Numbered from the stretch's first letter, positions 1 through 12,100 are shown. The stretch: 64,000 nt of DNA from DATASD01 sp035478835 (GCA_035478835.1 DATIJH010000005.1:1-64000); one strand, 5' to 3'. The notes: generated by a model not told the origin, from the letters alone. Program-made: numbers and translations.

Positions 1-594
<594 letters not shown>

Positions 595-763
595 GAATTT
601 GCCTAAACTTCAGTCGAACATCCGACCTTTGAGATGACTCTCGCCGGTCAAACTGACTTATTTAAAACAATTCAAAAAATGAACTGACGTTGATTTGCAC
701 TACCAAATTTTTAATGAACTTTTCGGAGACGTTTCAATACAACCCCCGAAAGCTCTGCACCCT

Positions 764-792
764 ATAGTACGTGGCGCTCCCACTATTGTCAA
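764..792 (-). promoter_or_regulatory. Promoter of the rRNA operon
   Basis: On the minus strand TTGACA (787-792) is followed after exactly 17 bases by TACTAT (764-769). This is a near-consensus housekeeping sigma promoter pointing at the 16S gene; the predicted start is near 757. The 595-943 interval holds this promoter, the rRNA leader and, on the plus strand, a -10-like TATGAT (907-912) for the gene at 944. No other gene was seen there. Confidence 0.8.
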
Positions 793-943
793 GATAAATT
801 TATCTAAAATGATAGTGATTCTTACATCACTCTACCAGAGATACCGCGTAACATCAATCTTCTGCGTTCTTATATTGGCGTTTCGCCTATGGCGCCATCC
901 TGTCTTATGATATGCTTCTAATAAGTTAAATCCTGGTGGGTAC

Positions 944-1786
944 ATGAGCATCGCGACGTTTTCTAGTAAATTGAAAGGCCTGGCACTTCTGGCAGTTATT
1001 GTGGCGAGCGTTTCTCTGCTGTTTGGGGTGGCGCGTCCCGTCTTGGCCGACCAGAGCAGCAGCACTATTGCGCAAGGATTTCAGGCAGACAGCGATAATG
1101 GCGATATCGTTGCCGGCGCGATTGTGAGTGTCAAAAGCAATAACCCTTATGCCGTAGACCTGGCAACGACAGATTCGCTTGGTCGCCTTGCTGGAGTAGT
1201 TGATAAAAACCCGCTGGTTGCAATTTCGAGTGCCGGTAAGAACGTTGAGGTCGTCCTAAGCGGCACTACAAACGTACTCGTTAGCGACATTAATGGCACG
1301 GTCCATACCGGCGACAAGATTACTGCCTCCCCTATTGCGGGCATTGGTATGCTTGCGACAGCAGACAGCCAGGTAATTGGCACAGCCCAGGGAAATCTAC
1401 AATCAACAACGAGCACGACGGTCACTGACCGCAAGGGTATTAAGCACACCGTACATATTGGCCAAATTCCTTTACAAGTAGGCATTGCCTATTACCAGGC
1501 GCCTGGCAGCAACTTTCTCCCGCCTTTTATTCAAAGTATTGCAAACAGTGTAGCCGGCCGACAGGTCTCGCTTATCCGCGTCCTCTTCTGCATAGTAATT
1601 TTGTTACTCGCTTTCGTAAGTATTGGGATTTTGATTTACACCTCTGTTCGTACCGCCATTACTTCTTTGGGCAGGAATCCACTTGCTGCCAAGGCTATAC
1701 GCAAAGGCTTATACCAAGTGATCGTAGTTGCAATCGTAGTGTTAGGTGGTGCCTTACTCGCAAGCTACCTTATCCTGAACGTCTAG
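944..1786 (+). CDS. Hypothetical exported membrane protein, 280 aa
   Basis: No family was recognised. Residues about 10-30 form a signal peptide or signal anchor ending in a small-residue site (PVLA). Residues 35-195 form a beta-rich, Ser/Thr/Gly-rich extracytoplasmic region. Two hydrophobic segments follow, about 203-230 and 252-278, separated by a short basic loop, so the C-terminus is anchored in the membrane. TATGAT at 907-912 is a plausible -10 and GGTGGG before the ATG is a weak ribosome site. It stands 90 bp before the large surface protein at 1876, in the same direction, and may share an envelope role with it. Confidence 0.8.
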   Translation: MSIATFSSKLKGLALLAVIVASVSLLFGVARPVLADQSSSTIAQGFQADSDNGDIVAGAIVSVKSNNPYAVDLATTDSLGRLAGVVDKNPLVAISSAGKNVEVVLSGTTNVLVSDINGTVHTGDKITASPIAGIGMLATADSQVIGTAQGNLQSTTSTTVTDRKGIKHTVHIGQIPLQVGIAYYQAPGSNFLPPFIQSIANSVAGRQVSLIRVLFCIVILLLAFVSIGILIYTSVRTAITSLGRNPLAAKAIRKGLYQVIVVAIVVLGGALLASYLILNV

Positions 1787-1875
1787 ATAAAAAGATTATT
1801 CATATTGCGCTTGTGTCTTAAGGGACAGAGGTGATAAAATTGTAGTGATAGTTTTAAAAACAAAAAATAAAAAAC

Positions 1876-4431
1876 ATGGAAGATCAGCGGCCACCAGATG
1901 GAGCCCAAAACTACAACGGCGTACTGGCAAGCCAGGACGACCCGGTTTCGACTGTGCAACCAAATGCGGTAGACAGGACAGAGGCTATTCCGTCAGATGC
2001 CGCTGCGCCGCTTGAATACGTAGTAGTCAACCAACGACCCAGCCTATGGAAGCGCTTACGCCTGGCTGGCATTGTCGTAGCCCTCCTTGTTTTGTTGGGC
2101 GGGGGACTTTATGTAATCATCAACCGCAACAACCGGGGGTCTCAACTGCAAGCCGGGGATTTTGGGGTAATAAAAATTCCTCTTTCCGACCTGGCTGCAG
2201 CAACTTCAAGCAGTAATGCAGAAACGCTACGAGTGAATGGACTCTTGCAAGTTACCGGCTCCATCGTGCTTTCCCCCACTTCACAGCCGTCGTCGGCGCT
2301 ACCCGGCCAGCTTTACTTTGATCAAACATCGAATGAACTCGCCTATTATAACGGCAAGCAATTCGTATATTTAAATGGGAACGCGACGCCAAGCAATGTA
2401 ACGAATATACTGGGCGGAACCGGAAGCATTGCAAGCGCGCCCAGCGTTCAATTACAGTCCGGATCGCCGGGCGTGCAGCAAACCGGTAATTTTAACGTTT
2501 CCGGCATCGGCCAAGTCGGCACGCTTCGCACCACGGTTATCGATAGTAACGGTTCAACTTTGTACGTTAACCCGCTTACAAGCAGCGCTACTAATAGCCA
2601 GTCGAGCGGCGGCCAGGCGGCGACTCTTGGACTCACTGCAATTGGAGCTACCAACACCGGCACCGGAATTAACAGCACTATCGTTGGAACGAAAGTTACC
2701 GTCGGAGACGTGGGCGGCACGGCGAACTCAATTACTGTGTACGTTGCTGGTGGCGCAGCCGGTAAACATATTCAAGTCGCACTGTACGATGATGACGGTG
2801 ATGTGCCGAGCCGGCCCGCCGGGCTCCTTTCTGTTAGTGCCGTGGCCAACCTTACGCCGAACGCCTTTAACACTATCCCAATTCCTTCAATCGCCCTCAC
2901 ACCGAACGCCACGTACTGGATGGCCTTTAATACCGATGACGGCACGGCAGAACGCACATTCAATGGCGGCAGCAAGACCTCGTGCTTTTATGGTCTAGCC
3001 TTCGGATTCATGCCCGATCCTTTTGGCTCCGGACCATGCTTTTTTGCGAATGAGCTATACACCATGTATGTAAACTATACAACATCGTCAAGTTCTGGCG
3101 GTTCATTCAGCAAAGCCCTCTTCAGTTTAAGTGGCACTGGACAAGCCACCTTCCAGAACTCAGAGGACTCTGCTACAGCCTTCCAAATACAAAATGCAGC
3201 AGGAACTACAACGATATTCAATGTTGACACTTTGAATGGCAGAATTGCCATAGGTAAAGCAACGGCCGCCTATAAGCTCGATATTGCAGCTGGTGATATT
3301 AACCTATCCAATAACAGATCTATTCGTTTCAGCGGAAGCCAGGCACTAACTGTGAGTGCGACAGGCACTGCGACTTCTGTCAGTAACTTCACTCCTGGCG
3401 GTTCGGTTGTAGCGCAAGCAGATAGCTTTGTAGTACAGGATGCAAATGCCTTTCACCAGAACCTTGTTATCGACAACACCGGCGAAGCAACCTTCAGTAA
3501 TCGCGTTAACTCGACTACGGCATTTCAGATTCAGAATGCAACCGGAGTCAACCTGATGCGATTCGACACAGCGAATCTACAAATTTACATCGGCAACCCT
3601 GCCGGTGATGGCACGCCTGTGATACTGTATCTCGCCAACAAGAACACTGCTGGAGACCCTGTAGGCGCTGCTGGAGGCATTTATTACAACAGTACTCTGA
3701 ATACATTTCGTTGCTACTACTCCGGCTTCTGGCAAAACTGCGCGGATATAGAGCCACAGCACACCTTCTCGCTGTACGATGAATTTATAGGTGGCGGCTC
3801 GTCATTCTCTGGACAGATCGGCAGCCTGGGCTGGACTGCTACGCCTATCGGGGCAAATGGAAGTCTAGCACTTAACCCCGCTACTCCCGTCCCAAGTGCC
3901 AATCGCCCAGGCGTGCTGCAGCTCACTACGCCCGGCGTAGCAAATCAGGGCACTACCCTATCCTTAGGTGATGGCTCGGGTGGCTCGATGCTTATAGCAA
4001 AGGATAACGACATAAAAACTGCCGTCGCGCCAGGCTCGGCTACAGGCGAAGTCCTGCGCGTCGGCTTGCACAGCGAGACCAGTGCAACCACCCAACCCCT
4101 TTCCGGCGTTTGGTGGGAGGCAAACTCTGCCGCAAGTGCCAATTGGCGATACTGCTATGGCGACGGCGCTACTGCCACTTGCGCCGATAGCGGCATCGCA
4201 TTAGGCGCCAACACCTGGGCTACGCTTGAAATTCGGGTGACGGCTACCGGTAACGGCACTTCCGCAGCGGTCTTCGTAATCAACGGTACCCCCTTCACTA
4301 TTTCGGGAGTTACGATCGATACCGCCAATCGCGTTTCACCGGCCCTTTCCTGCTTTGGCACCAGTGGCAGCGCACAAGCGTGCAGCTGGGATTACTTCCA
4401 ACTTACCGGCACCACAAGCACTGCCCGGTAG
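1876..4431 (+). CDS. Large membrane-anchored surface protein with tail-fibre-like repeats, 851 aa
   Basis: A cytoplasmic N-terminus of about 58 residues is followed by one membrane segment (about 59-82, LAGIVVALLVLLGGGLYVII), and the remaining 770 residues would be outside the cell (type II topology). The exterior is Ser/Thr/Gly/Asn-rich. Two related repeats sit near 433-470 and 536-572; each has ATF-N, then TAFQIQNA-G, then a phrase ending in I-IG. Such repeats are common in phage tail fibres and in large surface proteins of CPR bacteria. The last 215 residues (from SLYDEFIGGG) resemble a concanavalin/LamG-like jelly-roll. Function is inferred: surface attachment. A strong terminator follows. 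A -10-like TAAAAT is at about 1836. Confidence 0.85.
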   Translation: MEDQRPPDGAQNYNGVLASQDDPVSTVQPNAVDRTEAIPSDAAAPLEYVVVNQRPSLWKRLRLAGIVVALLVLLGGGLYVIINRNNRGSQLQAGDFGVIKIPLSDLAAATSSSNAETLRVNGLLQVTGSIVLSPTSQPSSALPGQLYFDQTSNELAYYNGKQFVYLNGNATPSNVTNILGGTGSIASAPSVQLQSGSPGVQQTGNFNVSGIGQVGTLRTTVIDSNGSTLYVNPLTSSATNSQSSGGQAATLGLTAIGATNTGTGINSTIVGTKVTVGDVGGTANSITVYVAGGAAGKHIQVALYDDDGDVPSRPAGLLSVSAVANLTPNAFNTIPIPSIALTPNATYWMAFNTDDGTAERTFNGGSKTSCFYGLAFGFMPDPFGSGPCFFANELYTMYVNYTTSSSSGGSFSKALFSLSGTGQATFQNSEDSATAFQIQNAAGTTTIFNVDTLNGRIAIGKATAAYKLDIAAGDINLSNNRSIRFSGSQALTVSATGTATSVSNFTPGGSVVAQADSFVVQDANAFHQNLVIDNTGEATFSNRVNSTTAFQIQNATGVNLMRFDTANLQIYIGNPAGDGTPVILYLANKNTAGDPVGAAGGIYYNSTLNTFRCYYSGFWQNCADIEPQHTFSLYDEFIGGGSSFSGQIGSLGWTATPIGANGSLALNPATPVPSANRPGVLQLTTPGVANQGTTLSLGDGSGGSMLIAKDNDIKTAVAPGSATGEVLRVGLHSETSATTQPLSGVWWEANSAASANWRYCYGDGATATCADSGIALGANTWATLEIRVTATGNGTSAAVFVINGTPFTISGVTIDTANRVSPALSCFGTSGSAQACSWDYFQLTGTTSTAR

Positions 4432-4461
4432 GTCACCAGAAGGCCGGACACAATTAGTGTA

Positions 4462-4503
4462 CACAAAAAATAACAGCCCGCTGGGAGGCTGTTATTTTTT
4501 GTG
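4462..4503. terminator. Bidirectional Rho-independent terminator
   Basis: A perfect 17-bp inverted repeat (CACAAAAAATAACAGCC and its complement, loop of 8) has an A-run on one side and a T-run on the other. It separates the convergent surface-protein gene and gyrA and can stop both. Confidence 0.9.
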
Positions 4504-4521
4504 CTACCGAGCAGCGTGAAG

Positions 4522-7077
4522 TTACTTCGCAGCAGTTTCAGTTTCTTGCACCTCGACATCATCTTCGAGTACGTCATCGTCAGGCTGTTTGTCGACAAGC
4601 GCCAGCGAAACCACTTCGTCACCGTCGTTTAAACGCATAATACGAACGCCCTGTGTAGCACGGCCTAACTCTGGGATATCTTTGATGCCAAGCCGGATAG
4701 TTTGACCTTGCGAAGAAATAATAATTACCTCCTGCGCATCTCCTACCAGAGTTTTGACACCTATGAGATTGCCCGTCTTGTTGTTGACTACCGCGGAACG
4801 TATTCCAACGCCGCCACGAGCGTGAGGGGTAAACTGAGCGACCTTCGTACGTTTACCGTAGCCGTACTGGCTGATAACAAAGATGTTCGCTCCAGGCTGC
4901 ACAATATCCATACCAATTACACAATCATTGGCACGTAAACGTATGCCGCGGACGCCACGCGAGGCGCGACCCATGGGGCGCACATCCTTTTCGTGAAAGC
5001 GAATGGCCTGGCCTAAGGAGGTCGAAATAACAATCTCGTCATCTCCCGAGCTCATGCGGATCCATTTCAGCTCATCGCCTTCATCAAGGTTAATAGAAAT
5101 TAGACCGGAACTGCGCACATTTTGGTACTGCTCAAATGGCGTCTTCTTAACTACGCCCCGAACCGTACACATCATCAGATTACCGCCGCTCGTTTGCTTG
5201 CTAACGTTAATAACAGAACTTACTGTTTCTTCAGGCTGCAATTGCAGCAAGTTAACAAGCGCGACTCCTTTAGCGCTAAGACTAGATGCCGGCACTTCGT
5301 AAGTCTTGAGACGGAACACGCGTCCTTTGTTTGTAAAGAACAACAAGAAATCGTGCGTACCAGCATTTACGACGTGCTCAATGACGTCTTCCTCGCGGGT
5401 CGCCATACCGCGGCGCCCTTTGCCCCCACGGCCTTGTTTTTTGTACTCAGCAACTGGACTGCGCTTGATGTAATTTGCCGACGTAAGCGTTACTACGACT
5501 TGCTCGTCAGGGACCAGGTCTTCATCGCTAAGCTTACCTAATTCTTGCGGGACAATTTTCGTGCGCCGCTCGTCACCATATTGTTTTTTGAGGGCGAGGA
5601 ATTCATCCTTAATAATCGCCAGAATTTTGCCCTCGTCGGCCAAGATTGCCTCAAGATTTGCAATAGTCTTTAGAAGCTCGGCGAGCTCATCCTCAATCTT
5701 CTTACGCTCCAGGCCGGCGAGCGTACGCAGCTGCATTGAAAGGATAGCGCGCGCCTGAATCTCGCTCAAACCAAAGCGCGCCATGAGGTTCGCCTGGGCT
5801 TCGTCGGTTGTCTCGCTTGAACGAATTGTACTAATGACCTCGTCGATATGGTCGAGCGCAATCTTCAAACCCTCTAAGACGTGGGCTCGCTCTTTTGCCT
5901 TGCGTAGCTCGTACTCTGTACGTCGGCGCACTACGACACGACGGTGCTTAATGTGCTCCTGTATGATATCTTGCAAGCCAAGCACACGCGGCTGGATCCC
6001 GTCAACCAATGCCATCATGTTGTAATGGAACGAGGTTTGCAATGGAGTCAGCTTGTAGAGCTGGTTTAGTAACTTCTTAGGATACGCGTCCTTCTTGAGG
6101 TCGATCACAATACGGACATTGCCGCGCGCACTTTCGTCACGAATGTCCGAAATGCCATTCACCTTCTTCTCTTTTACGAGGTCTGCAATTTTAACCACCA
6201 GGCTCTCTTTGTTAAGCGCATAAGGAATCTCAGTAATGATGATCTGATGGCGGCCTTTTGCGCCTTCAATAATCTCGGCGATACCGCGCACAACGACGCC
6301 GCCGCGTCCCGTTGCATAGGCGGTCCGCATTGAGTCTTTACCGTACACAACGCCGCCGGTTGGAAAGTCAGGCCCCTTAATGTACTGCAAGAGGTCGTCT
6401 AGTGTTGCTTCTGGATTATTGATCTGGTGAATCGTGGCATCAATAAGTTCGCTGAGGTTGTGGGGCGGGATATTTGTTGCCATACCAACCGCAATACCAA
6501 GTTGTCCGTTTAACAACAAGTTTGGCATCTTACCGGGGAGAACCGTTGGTTCTTGCGTGGTACCATCGTAGTTGTCCCGGAAATCTACCGTTTCTTTATC
6601 GATGTCCGCCAAAAGCTCGTCGGCAAGGCGTTCCATTTTAGCCTCGGTATAACGCATGGCAGCTGGCGGATCGCCGTCCATGGAGCCAAAGTTACCCTGG
6701 CCATTCACAAGCGTATAGCGCATGGACCACGACTGCGCCATGCGGACCATAGCGTCGTAAATCGAGGAGTCGCCGTGCGGGTGGTATTTACCCATTACAG
6801 CACCCACGACGTTTGCACTCTTGCGGTGGCGCGCGCTCGAGCGGAGACCATCGCTATTCATACTATACAGAATGCGCCGATGCACTGGCTTCATACCGTC
6901 ACGAACATCAGGCAAGGCACGCTCAATGATGACGCTCATCGAGTAACGTAGATAACTGTCCTCCATCACGTCTTCGACTGTACGCGCTTCTACAGTACGC
7001 GAATGGTTTTGATCTTGGATGATTTCTACTTCGGTTGTCTGGTTCTGATCTTGGTCGTCCATATTACTCTGATCCAT
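4522..7077 (-). CDS. gyrA: DNA gyrase subunit A, 851 aa
   Basis: Catalytic breakage-reunion subunit of the GyrA2B2 gyrase, which introduces negative supercoils. The N-terminal core has YSMSVIIERALPDVRDGMKP (about 45-64) and the active-site tyrosine in AAMRYTEAKM. The C-terminal beta-pinwheel carries the GyrA box as QGRGGKG (usual form QRRGGKG), supporting gyrase rather than topoisomerase IV. The acidic tail is typical. Length is normal. It starts two bases after the gyrB stop, so the two subunits are co-transcribed. Confidence 0.97.
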   Translation of the reverse strand: MDQSNMDDQDQNQTTEVEIIQDQNHSRTVEARTVEDVMEDSYLRYSMSVIIERALPDVRDGMKPVHRRILYSMNSDGLRSSARHRKSANVVGAVMGKYHPHGDSSIYDAMVRMAQSWSMRYTLVNGQGNFGSMDGDPPAAMRYTEAKMERLADELLADIDKETVDFRDNYDGTTQEPTVLPGKMPNLLLNGQLGIAVGMATNIPPHNLSELIDATIHQINNPEATLDDLLQYIKGPDFPTGGVVYGKDSMRTAYATGRGGVVVRGIAEIIEGAKGRHQIIITEIPYALNKESLVVKIADLVKEKKVNGISDIRDESARGNVRIVIDLKKDAYPKKLLNQLYKLTPLQTSFHYNMMALVDGIQPRVLGLQDIIQEHIKHRRVVVRRRTEYELRKAKERAHVLEGLKIALDHIDEVISTIRSSETTDEAQANLMARFGLSEIQARAILSMQLRTLAGLERKKIEDELAELLKTIANLEAILADEGKILAIIKDEFLALKKQYGDERRTKIVPQELGKLSDEDLVPDEQVVVTLTSANYIKRSPVAEYKKQGRGGKGRRGMATREEDVIEHVVNAGTHDFLLFFTNKGRVFRLKTYEVPASSLSAKGVALVNLLQLQPEETVSSVINVSKQTSGGNLMMCTVRGVVKKTPFEQYQNVRSSGLISINLDEGDELKWIRMSSGDDEIVISTSLGQAIRFHEKDVRPMGRASRGVRGIRLRANDCVIGMDIVQPGANIFVISQYGYGKRTKVAQFTPHARGGVGIRSAVVNNKTGNLIGVKTLVGDAQEVIIISSQGQTIRLGIKDIPELGRATQGVRIMRLNDGDEVVSLALVDKQPDDDVLEDDVEVQETETAAK

Positions 7078-7078
7078 C

Positions 7079-9046
7079 TTAAATATCCAAGTCCTTTACA
7101 AAGCGCGCATGGGTCTGAATAAAGTTTTTGCGCAGCTCTACCTCTGTACCCATGAGTTTATTGAAGATCGCGTCTGCTTTTTCTGCATCCTCAACCCGAA
7201 CACGTACAAGCACTCGCTTCACTGGGTTCATGGTAGTCTCGAATAATTGTTCGGCGTCCATTTCCCCAAGACCTTTGTAGCGCTTCTGCTCGATAAAACC
7301 AGCCTGACGAAAACGCTCATCCTCGGCAACAACCTTGAGGCCATCCTTCTTGCGGCGGGCAATGGCCTCGTCAAGGACCTTCTCCAGCTCGTCCTCATCG
7401 TAAATAAAGACGCTGGACTTACGTCCCGGTTTAACCAGCTCAAATAGAGGTGGTTTAGCCAGATATACGTGCCCGCCGTCGACAACCGGCTTCATAAACC
7501 GGAAGAAGAAGGTCAAAAGCAGCGTACTAATGTGTGAGCCGTCCACATCCGCATCGGTCATGATAATAATGCGATCGTAGCGAAGACCATTTATATCGAA
7601 CGACTCTTCGATGCCAACGCCGAGCGCCTTGATAAGGCTCAGGATTTCATTGTTAGCAAGCATCTTATCGAGCCGCGCGCGCTCAACGTTAAGCACCTTA
7701 CCACGCAGTGGCAAAATAGCCTGTGTCTTGCTGTCGCGCCCAGACTTTGCCGAACCGCCGGCAGAGTCACCCTCCACGAGGTAAATTTCGGAGTTCTTCG
7801 GGTCTTTACTCGAGCAGTCTGCGAGCTTACCCGGCATGCTTGCGCCTTCAAGGACGCCCTTGCGAATAATGTTCTCGCGGGCAGCGCGGGCAGCTTTTCG
7901 TGCGCGGGCGGCAAGTAAGGCCTTGCCTACAATCTTCCTGGCGATCGCTGGATGCTCCTCCAGATAATATGTAAAGTATTCTGCCGTTACCTGGTCAACA
8001 TATCCACGAATTTCAGGGTTACCAAGCTTGTTTTTCGTCTGCCCCTCAAATTGAGGATCAGGCAGTTTGACCAGAATAACCGCAGTCATACCTTCGCGGC
8101 AGTCTTCGCCGGTGAGGTTTTCTTCTTTTTCCTTGAGCAAGCTAGACTTGCGGGCATAATCGTTAATAACGCGCGTCAGCGCCGTACGAAAACCTGTCAG
8201 GTGAGTACCGCCATCGGGGTTAAAGACGTTGTTTGCAAACTGTTTGATGGTCTCGGTGAAACCATCGGTATATTGCGCGGCGATCTCGACTTGTACGTCT
8301 TCAATCTGCTTGTCGACGTAGAAGATATCATCGTCAACCACTTCTTTGCCCACGTTAAGATGCGCAACGTACGATTTAATACCACCCTCAAAATAAAAAC
8401 TATAACGTTTGCCGGTGCGCTCATCAATAATTGATGTTCGTACACCTTTTGTGAGATAAGCTTGATGGCGCAAGCGGTCAATGATCGTATCGTAGCTAAA
8501 CTTAGTGGTTTCAAAAATTGTTTCGTCCGGATAGAACACGAGGTCGGTACCGGTGCGATCAGACTTACCAATAACCTTGAGGTCACCCTGCGGCACGCCC
8601 TTAACATATTCTTGCTCGAAGGCCTTGCCTTCGCGATAAATAGTGACCTTAAAGCGCGAGGAAAGTGCGTTTACAACACTTGAGCCAACACCGTGCAAAC
8701 CACCAGAAACCTTGTATCCGCCGCCGCCAAATTTACCACCGGCGTGCAAAACCGTAAGGACCGTCTCCACGGTACTCTTGCCAGTCTTAGGATGGATATC
8801 AGTCGGGATGCCGCGACCATCGTCTACCACCTTGACACCGCCATCGGCAAGCAAAGTAACAGCAACGTGCGTAGCGTAGCCGGCAAGCGCTTCGTCAATA
8901 CCGTTGTCGACAAGCTCCCAGACTAAGTGGTGCAGTCCCTCGACACCGGTACCACCAATATACATACCCGGCCGCTTGCGGACAGGCTCAAGACCCTCGA
9001 GGACCTGAATTTGATTTGCAGAATATTCTTTTTGTTTAGTAGCCAC
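7079..9046 (-). CDS. gyrB: DNA gyrase subunit B, 655 aa
   Basis: ATPase subunit of gyrase. The GHKL ATP-binding site is visible (ELVDNGIDEA, DDGRGIP, GGLHGVG), and the TOPRIM metal-binding motifs EGDSAGG, PLRGKVLNVE and DADVDGSHI are all present. Length matches the Gram-positive type (about 640-655). The start is a GTG at 9046 with GAGGG about nine bases upstream. gyrA follows in the same operon. Confidence 0.97.
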   Translation of the reverse strand: MATKQKEYSANQIQVLEGLEPVRKRPGMYIGGTGVEGLHHLVWELVDNGIDEALAGYATHVAVTLLADGGVKVVDDGRGIPTDIHPKTGKSTVETVLTVLHAGGKFGGGGYKVSGGLHGVGSSVVNALSSRFKVTIYREGKAFEQEYVKGVPQGDLKVIGKSDRTGTDLVFYPDETIFETTKFSYDTIIDRLRHQAYLTKGVRTSIIDERTGKRYSFYFEGGIKSYVAHLNVGKEVVDDDIFYVDKQIEDVQVEIAAQYTDGFTETIKQFANNVFNPDGGTHLTGFRTALTRVINDYARKSSLLKEKEENLTGEDCREGMTAVILVKLPDPQFEGQTKNKLGNPEIRGYVDQVTAEYFTYYLEEHPAIARKIVGKALLAARARKAARAARENIIRKGVLEGASMPGKLADCSSKDPKNSEIYLVEGDSAGGSAKSGRDSKTQAILPLRGKVLNVERARLDKMLANNEILSLIKALGVGIEESFDINGLRYDRIIIMTDADVDGSHISTLLLTFFFRFMKPVVDGGHVYLAKPPLFELVKPGRKSSVFIYDEDELEKVLDEAIARRKKDGLKVVAEDERFRQAGFIEQKRYKGLGEMDAEQLFETTMNPVKRVLVRVRVEDAEKADAIFNKLMGTEVELRKNFIQTHARFVKDLDI

Positions 9047-9130
9047 TTCTAAAAACCCTCTAATCGATTAAGATCTGTCCCACTTACCTTATATTATAGC
9101 CCGCTAAAGGGCAAATTACAACCGAAGATC

Positions 9131-12100
9131 CTACGCAGCCGGCGCCGAGTTACCGCTGTTATCGTCGCGGTATCGCAAGTTGCCGTCCTGGTCGATAGTT
9201 ATGGTGTCGTGTTCGATCGCGTCAGGACGCTGACCCGTCGGACGCAGTGGAATCTCGCCGGCAACGTGGCTGGGCTGTGGTTGGACTGGCGGCGCCTGTT
9301 GGACATGTGCATGTGCGGCCCCTGGCTTTTGCCCCCCAAGCGAGCGCTCAATTTCGTGTGCGATTGTATCTACTTCTTTTTTCTCAAGCTCAGTGCTTGA
9401 AATATTCTGCTGCGGTATTGGCGCGGTCGGTGGCGACATCAATGGACGTTGCTGTGGGTATGATGGGCGCGGAAAACCGGTAGGCTGTTGTGTCATAGGC
9501 CGCTGGAAACCACTTGGCGCAGGGTATGGCGCCATGGGATTGTTGTTCATCATAGGAGCCTGTGCAGGCGGCATAAAGCCTCCTCCCTGTTTTTTGGAAA
9601 GCCACTCATCCAGGAACGAGCCTGTGCCAGGACGCTTTGGGGCGGCAGCCGGCGGTAAACCAGGACTCGGCATTCCAGCAGGCACAGAAGCAGGCGCCCC
9701 AAATGCACCGCCGCCGCCAAAGGCAGGCGCGGGCGCCGCGGGCGGTGTTTTAGTTGTCATGCGTTCAAAAATCTCCGCCTCAACAACAGCCTTAGGCCGA
9801 CCGTATTTAGCGGCAGACAATTGCCTGAGTGCATCTGAAAGCTCGGCGTTAGGAGTACCAAGCGGCGGCAGCGTTGCCATACTAAATGGTTGCGTCGGCA
9901 CACCACCAATCATGGTGCGCACAATGGCGTTGTAGTTCGGCAGGTGAATAAGGTCCGTCTCATCAAAAGCAGGCCGGAAGTACTTTCGTAGCGTCTCTGC
10001 ATCACGGTCGCCCACGCGGAAGCCAATCGTCGTGCCAACATTCCCAAATACAGCCTCACGTATTTCTTCGGTCAACTGAGTCGTAAACTGGTTGGCAACA
10101 ATCAGGTTGAGGCGATATTTACGCGCCTCAGACAAAATAGTAGCGAAAGAATCAGTTGAGAAGTTCTGGAACTCATCAACGTAAAGCGAGAAGTCGACGC
10201 GTTCGCTCTCCGGAATATTCGCCCGACTCATGGCAGCGGCCTGGAACTTCATAACAAAGATCATGCCAAGCAGCTGCATATTAAGTTGTCCTGTACGCCC
10301 CTTGCTCAAGTTTACAAGCAAGATTTTTTTATTGTCCATGACGTCGCGCAGGTCAAAGGCGCTCTTGGACTGACCAATAATATTGCGCATCATTTCATTA
10401 GAAAGGAATGCGCCAAATTTGCTTACGAACCAACCGACGATTTCACCAAACTCATTTGAACGTTGGGACTGCGGCATTTCTTTCTGCCAAAATTCGAGTA
10501 CGTTTGGATCCTTAACGTATTGTAATTTTTGCTTCACAAAGTTTGGATCTCTGAACAATTTAGGGATATCAATAAACGTACCGCCGTTCGGGTCGGCCAT
10601 TACCGTAAGCGCGGCGTTACGGAAAAGGTGCTCATAGCGCGGACCCATAATTCCCTGGTGTTGTGGATCGTACAATTTGTAGAGCATGTTGAGGACTTCC
10701 TGAATCAAAAAGTCCTTTTGTTCTGGAGACTGAAATTCAAATAAGTTGAGGCCGAGCGGGTAATCCATTTCCGCAGGCGAGAAGTAAATAACATCTTCAG
10801 TTCGCTCGCGCGGCACCATAGACAACAGCTTTTCGGCAGTATCACCGTGTGGGTCTACGAACGCAAAGCCATTCCCGTCTATCATATCCTGCAAAGCCAG
10901 GTTCTCAAGGAATGTAGACTTACCCGTACCAGTCTGGCCGACGACATACATATGGCGCTGGCGATCTTGCACCGATAAACGAATAGGCTTCTTTGCTCCA
11001 CGAAAAATGTTGTAGCCCAGCAACAAGCCTTTATCGGGCATGTTACGCGGACCGTCAACTTGCTTGGAGCCCTGCCGCTCAAGCTGCGAGGTAGGTATAT
11101 TCTTTTGGTCGGGGAAATGGAATAGCGTTGCGAGCTCGACGGAGTTCAGGATGTCTTTGTTCTGATTTTGCGGGAAAAAACGTAGTATATATGACGTCAC
11201 TAGACTGCTTAAATCCTTCGCTGGAGTAAAGGATAGGCCGTTTTTACCCGGTGCATCGAACAAGGCGAATGCGGCGACGATACTGCTCAATATAGTTTGC
11301 GAACGTTGTGAAACATTCGACGATGCAACAACACGAATCAGCACTTCGTATCCCGGGTGCCTGGTTTTTTCATCAATAGAGTCGAGGATGGCCTGGTCGA
11401 GCGTCGACAGCTCGTGCTTGCCCTTATCGTCCTTCTTACCTTCCGGGGGCTTAATAAATGCAGTCGCAAATTGTTGCAAAACAGACAATGCTATCTGCGA
11501 ACTTTTCTGATCCTTCTCGCCTTTGCGTTTCTTGCCAGCGACTTCATGCGCCTGTTTGCGCCAATCTCCATTGGCTGGTCGCATAAGGATCTGGATCGCG
11601 GCACCATCCTCCTTCTCAAGCGTCGACAAAGAGTTAAGGACCGACTGCATCGCGTCGCGCTTTACGTCCTGGTATGTAGCAAGCGGGTACGCAAACGCCT
11701 CTTTAAGTGTGAATTCACCGCCAGCAACGCCGCTCATACGGCCAGCAGAGTTGAAAATATTGGGCTCGACCACTTCATCGAGTCGTGCCGTCGGATATGC
11801 ACTTACAATGGCTTGCTTAACCAGCTCCACCAAGCCGAGTGGGACGGTCGCATAAAAATACACAAAACCCTTCGTGCCAACGATCTCGAAAGAAAAATGA
11901 CGCTGACCGTAAAAGCGGCTTTTAAATCCTTTCTGTAGTGTGCTCGCAATAAGGTTATAGATGATCTGCGCCTTGGATATGTTCTCATCCAGCACATCAC
12001 GCACGTCGCGGCCGTTGCCCTCAATGTCCTCGCTCTGCGGCGGTAGATGTATAAGCAGCGTTACCATCTTGAGTCCGCGCTCATAATTTTTTTGATCGCG

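Noticed and set aside
1876..4431. Prophage tail gene
   Set aside because: No other phage genes flank it; the protein has its own membrane anchor and lies between core genes.
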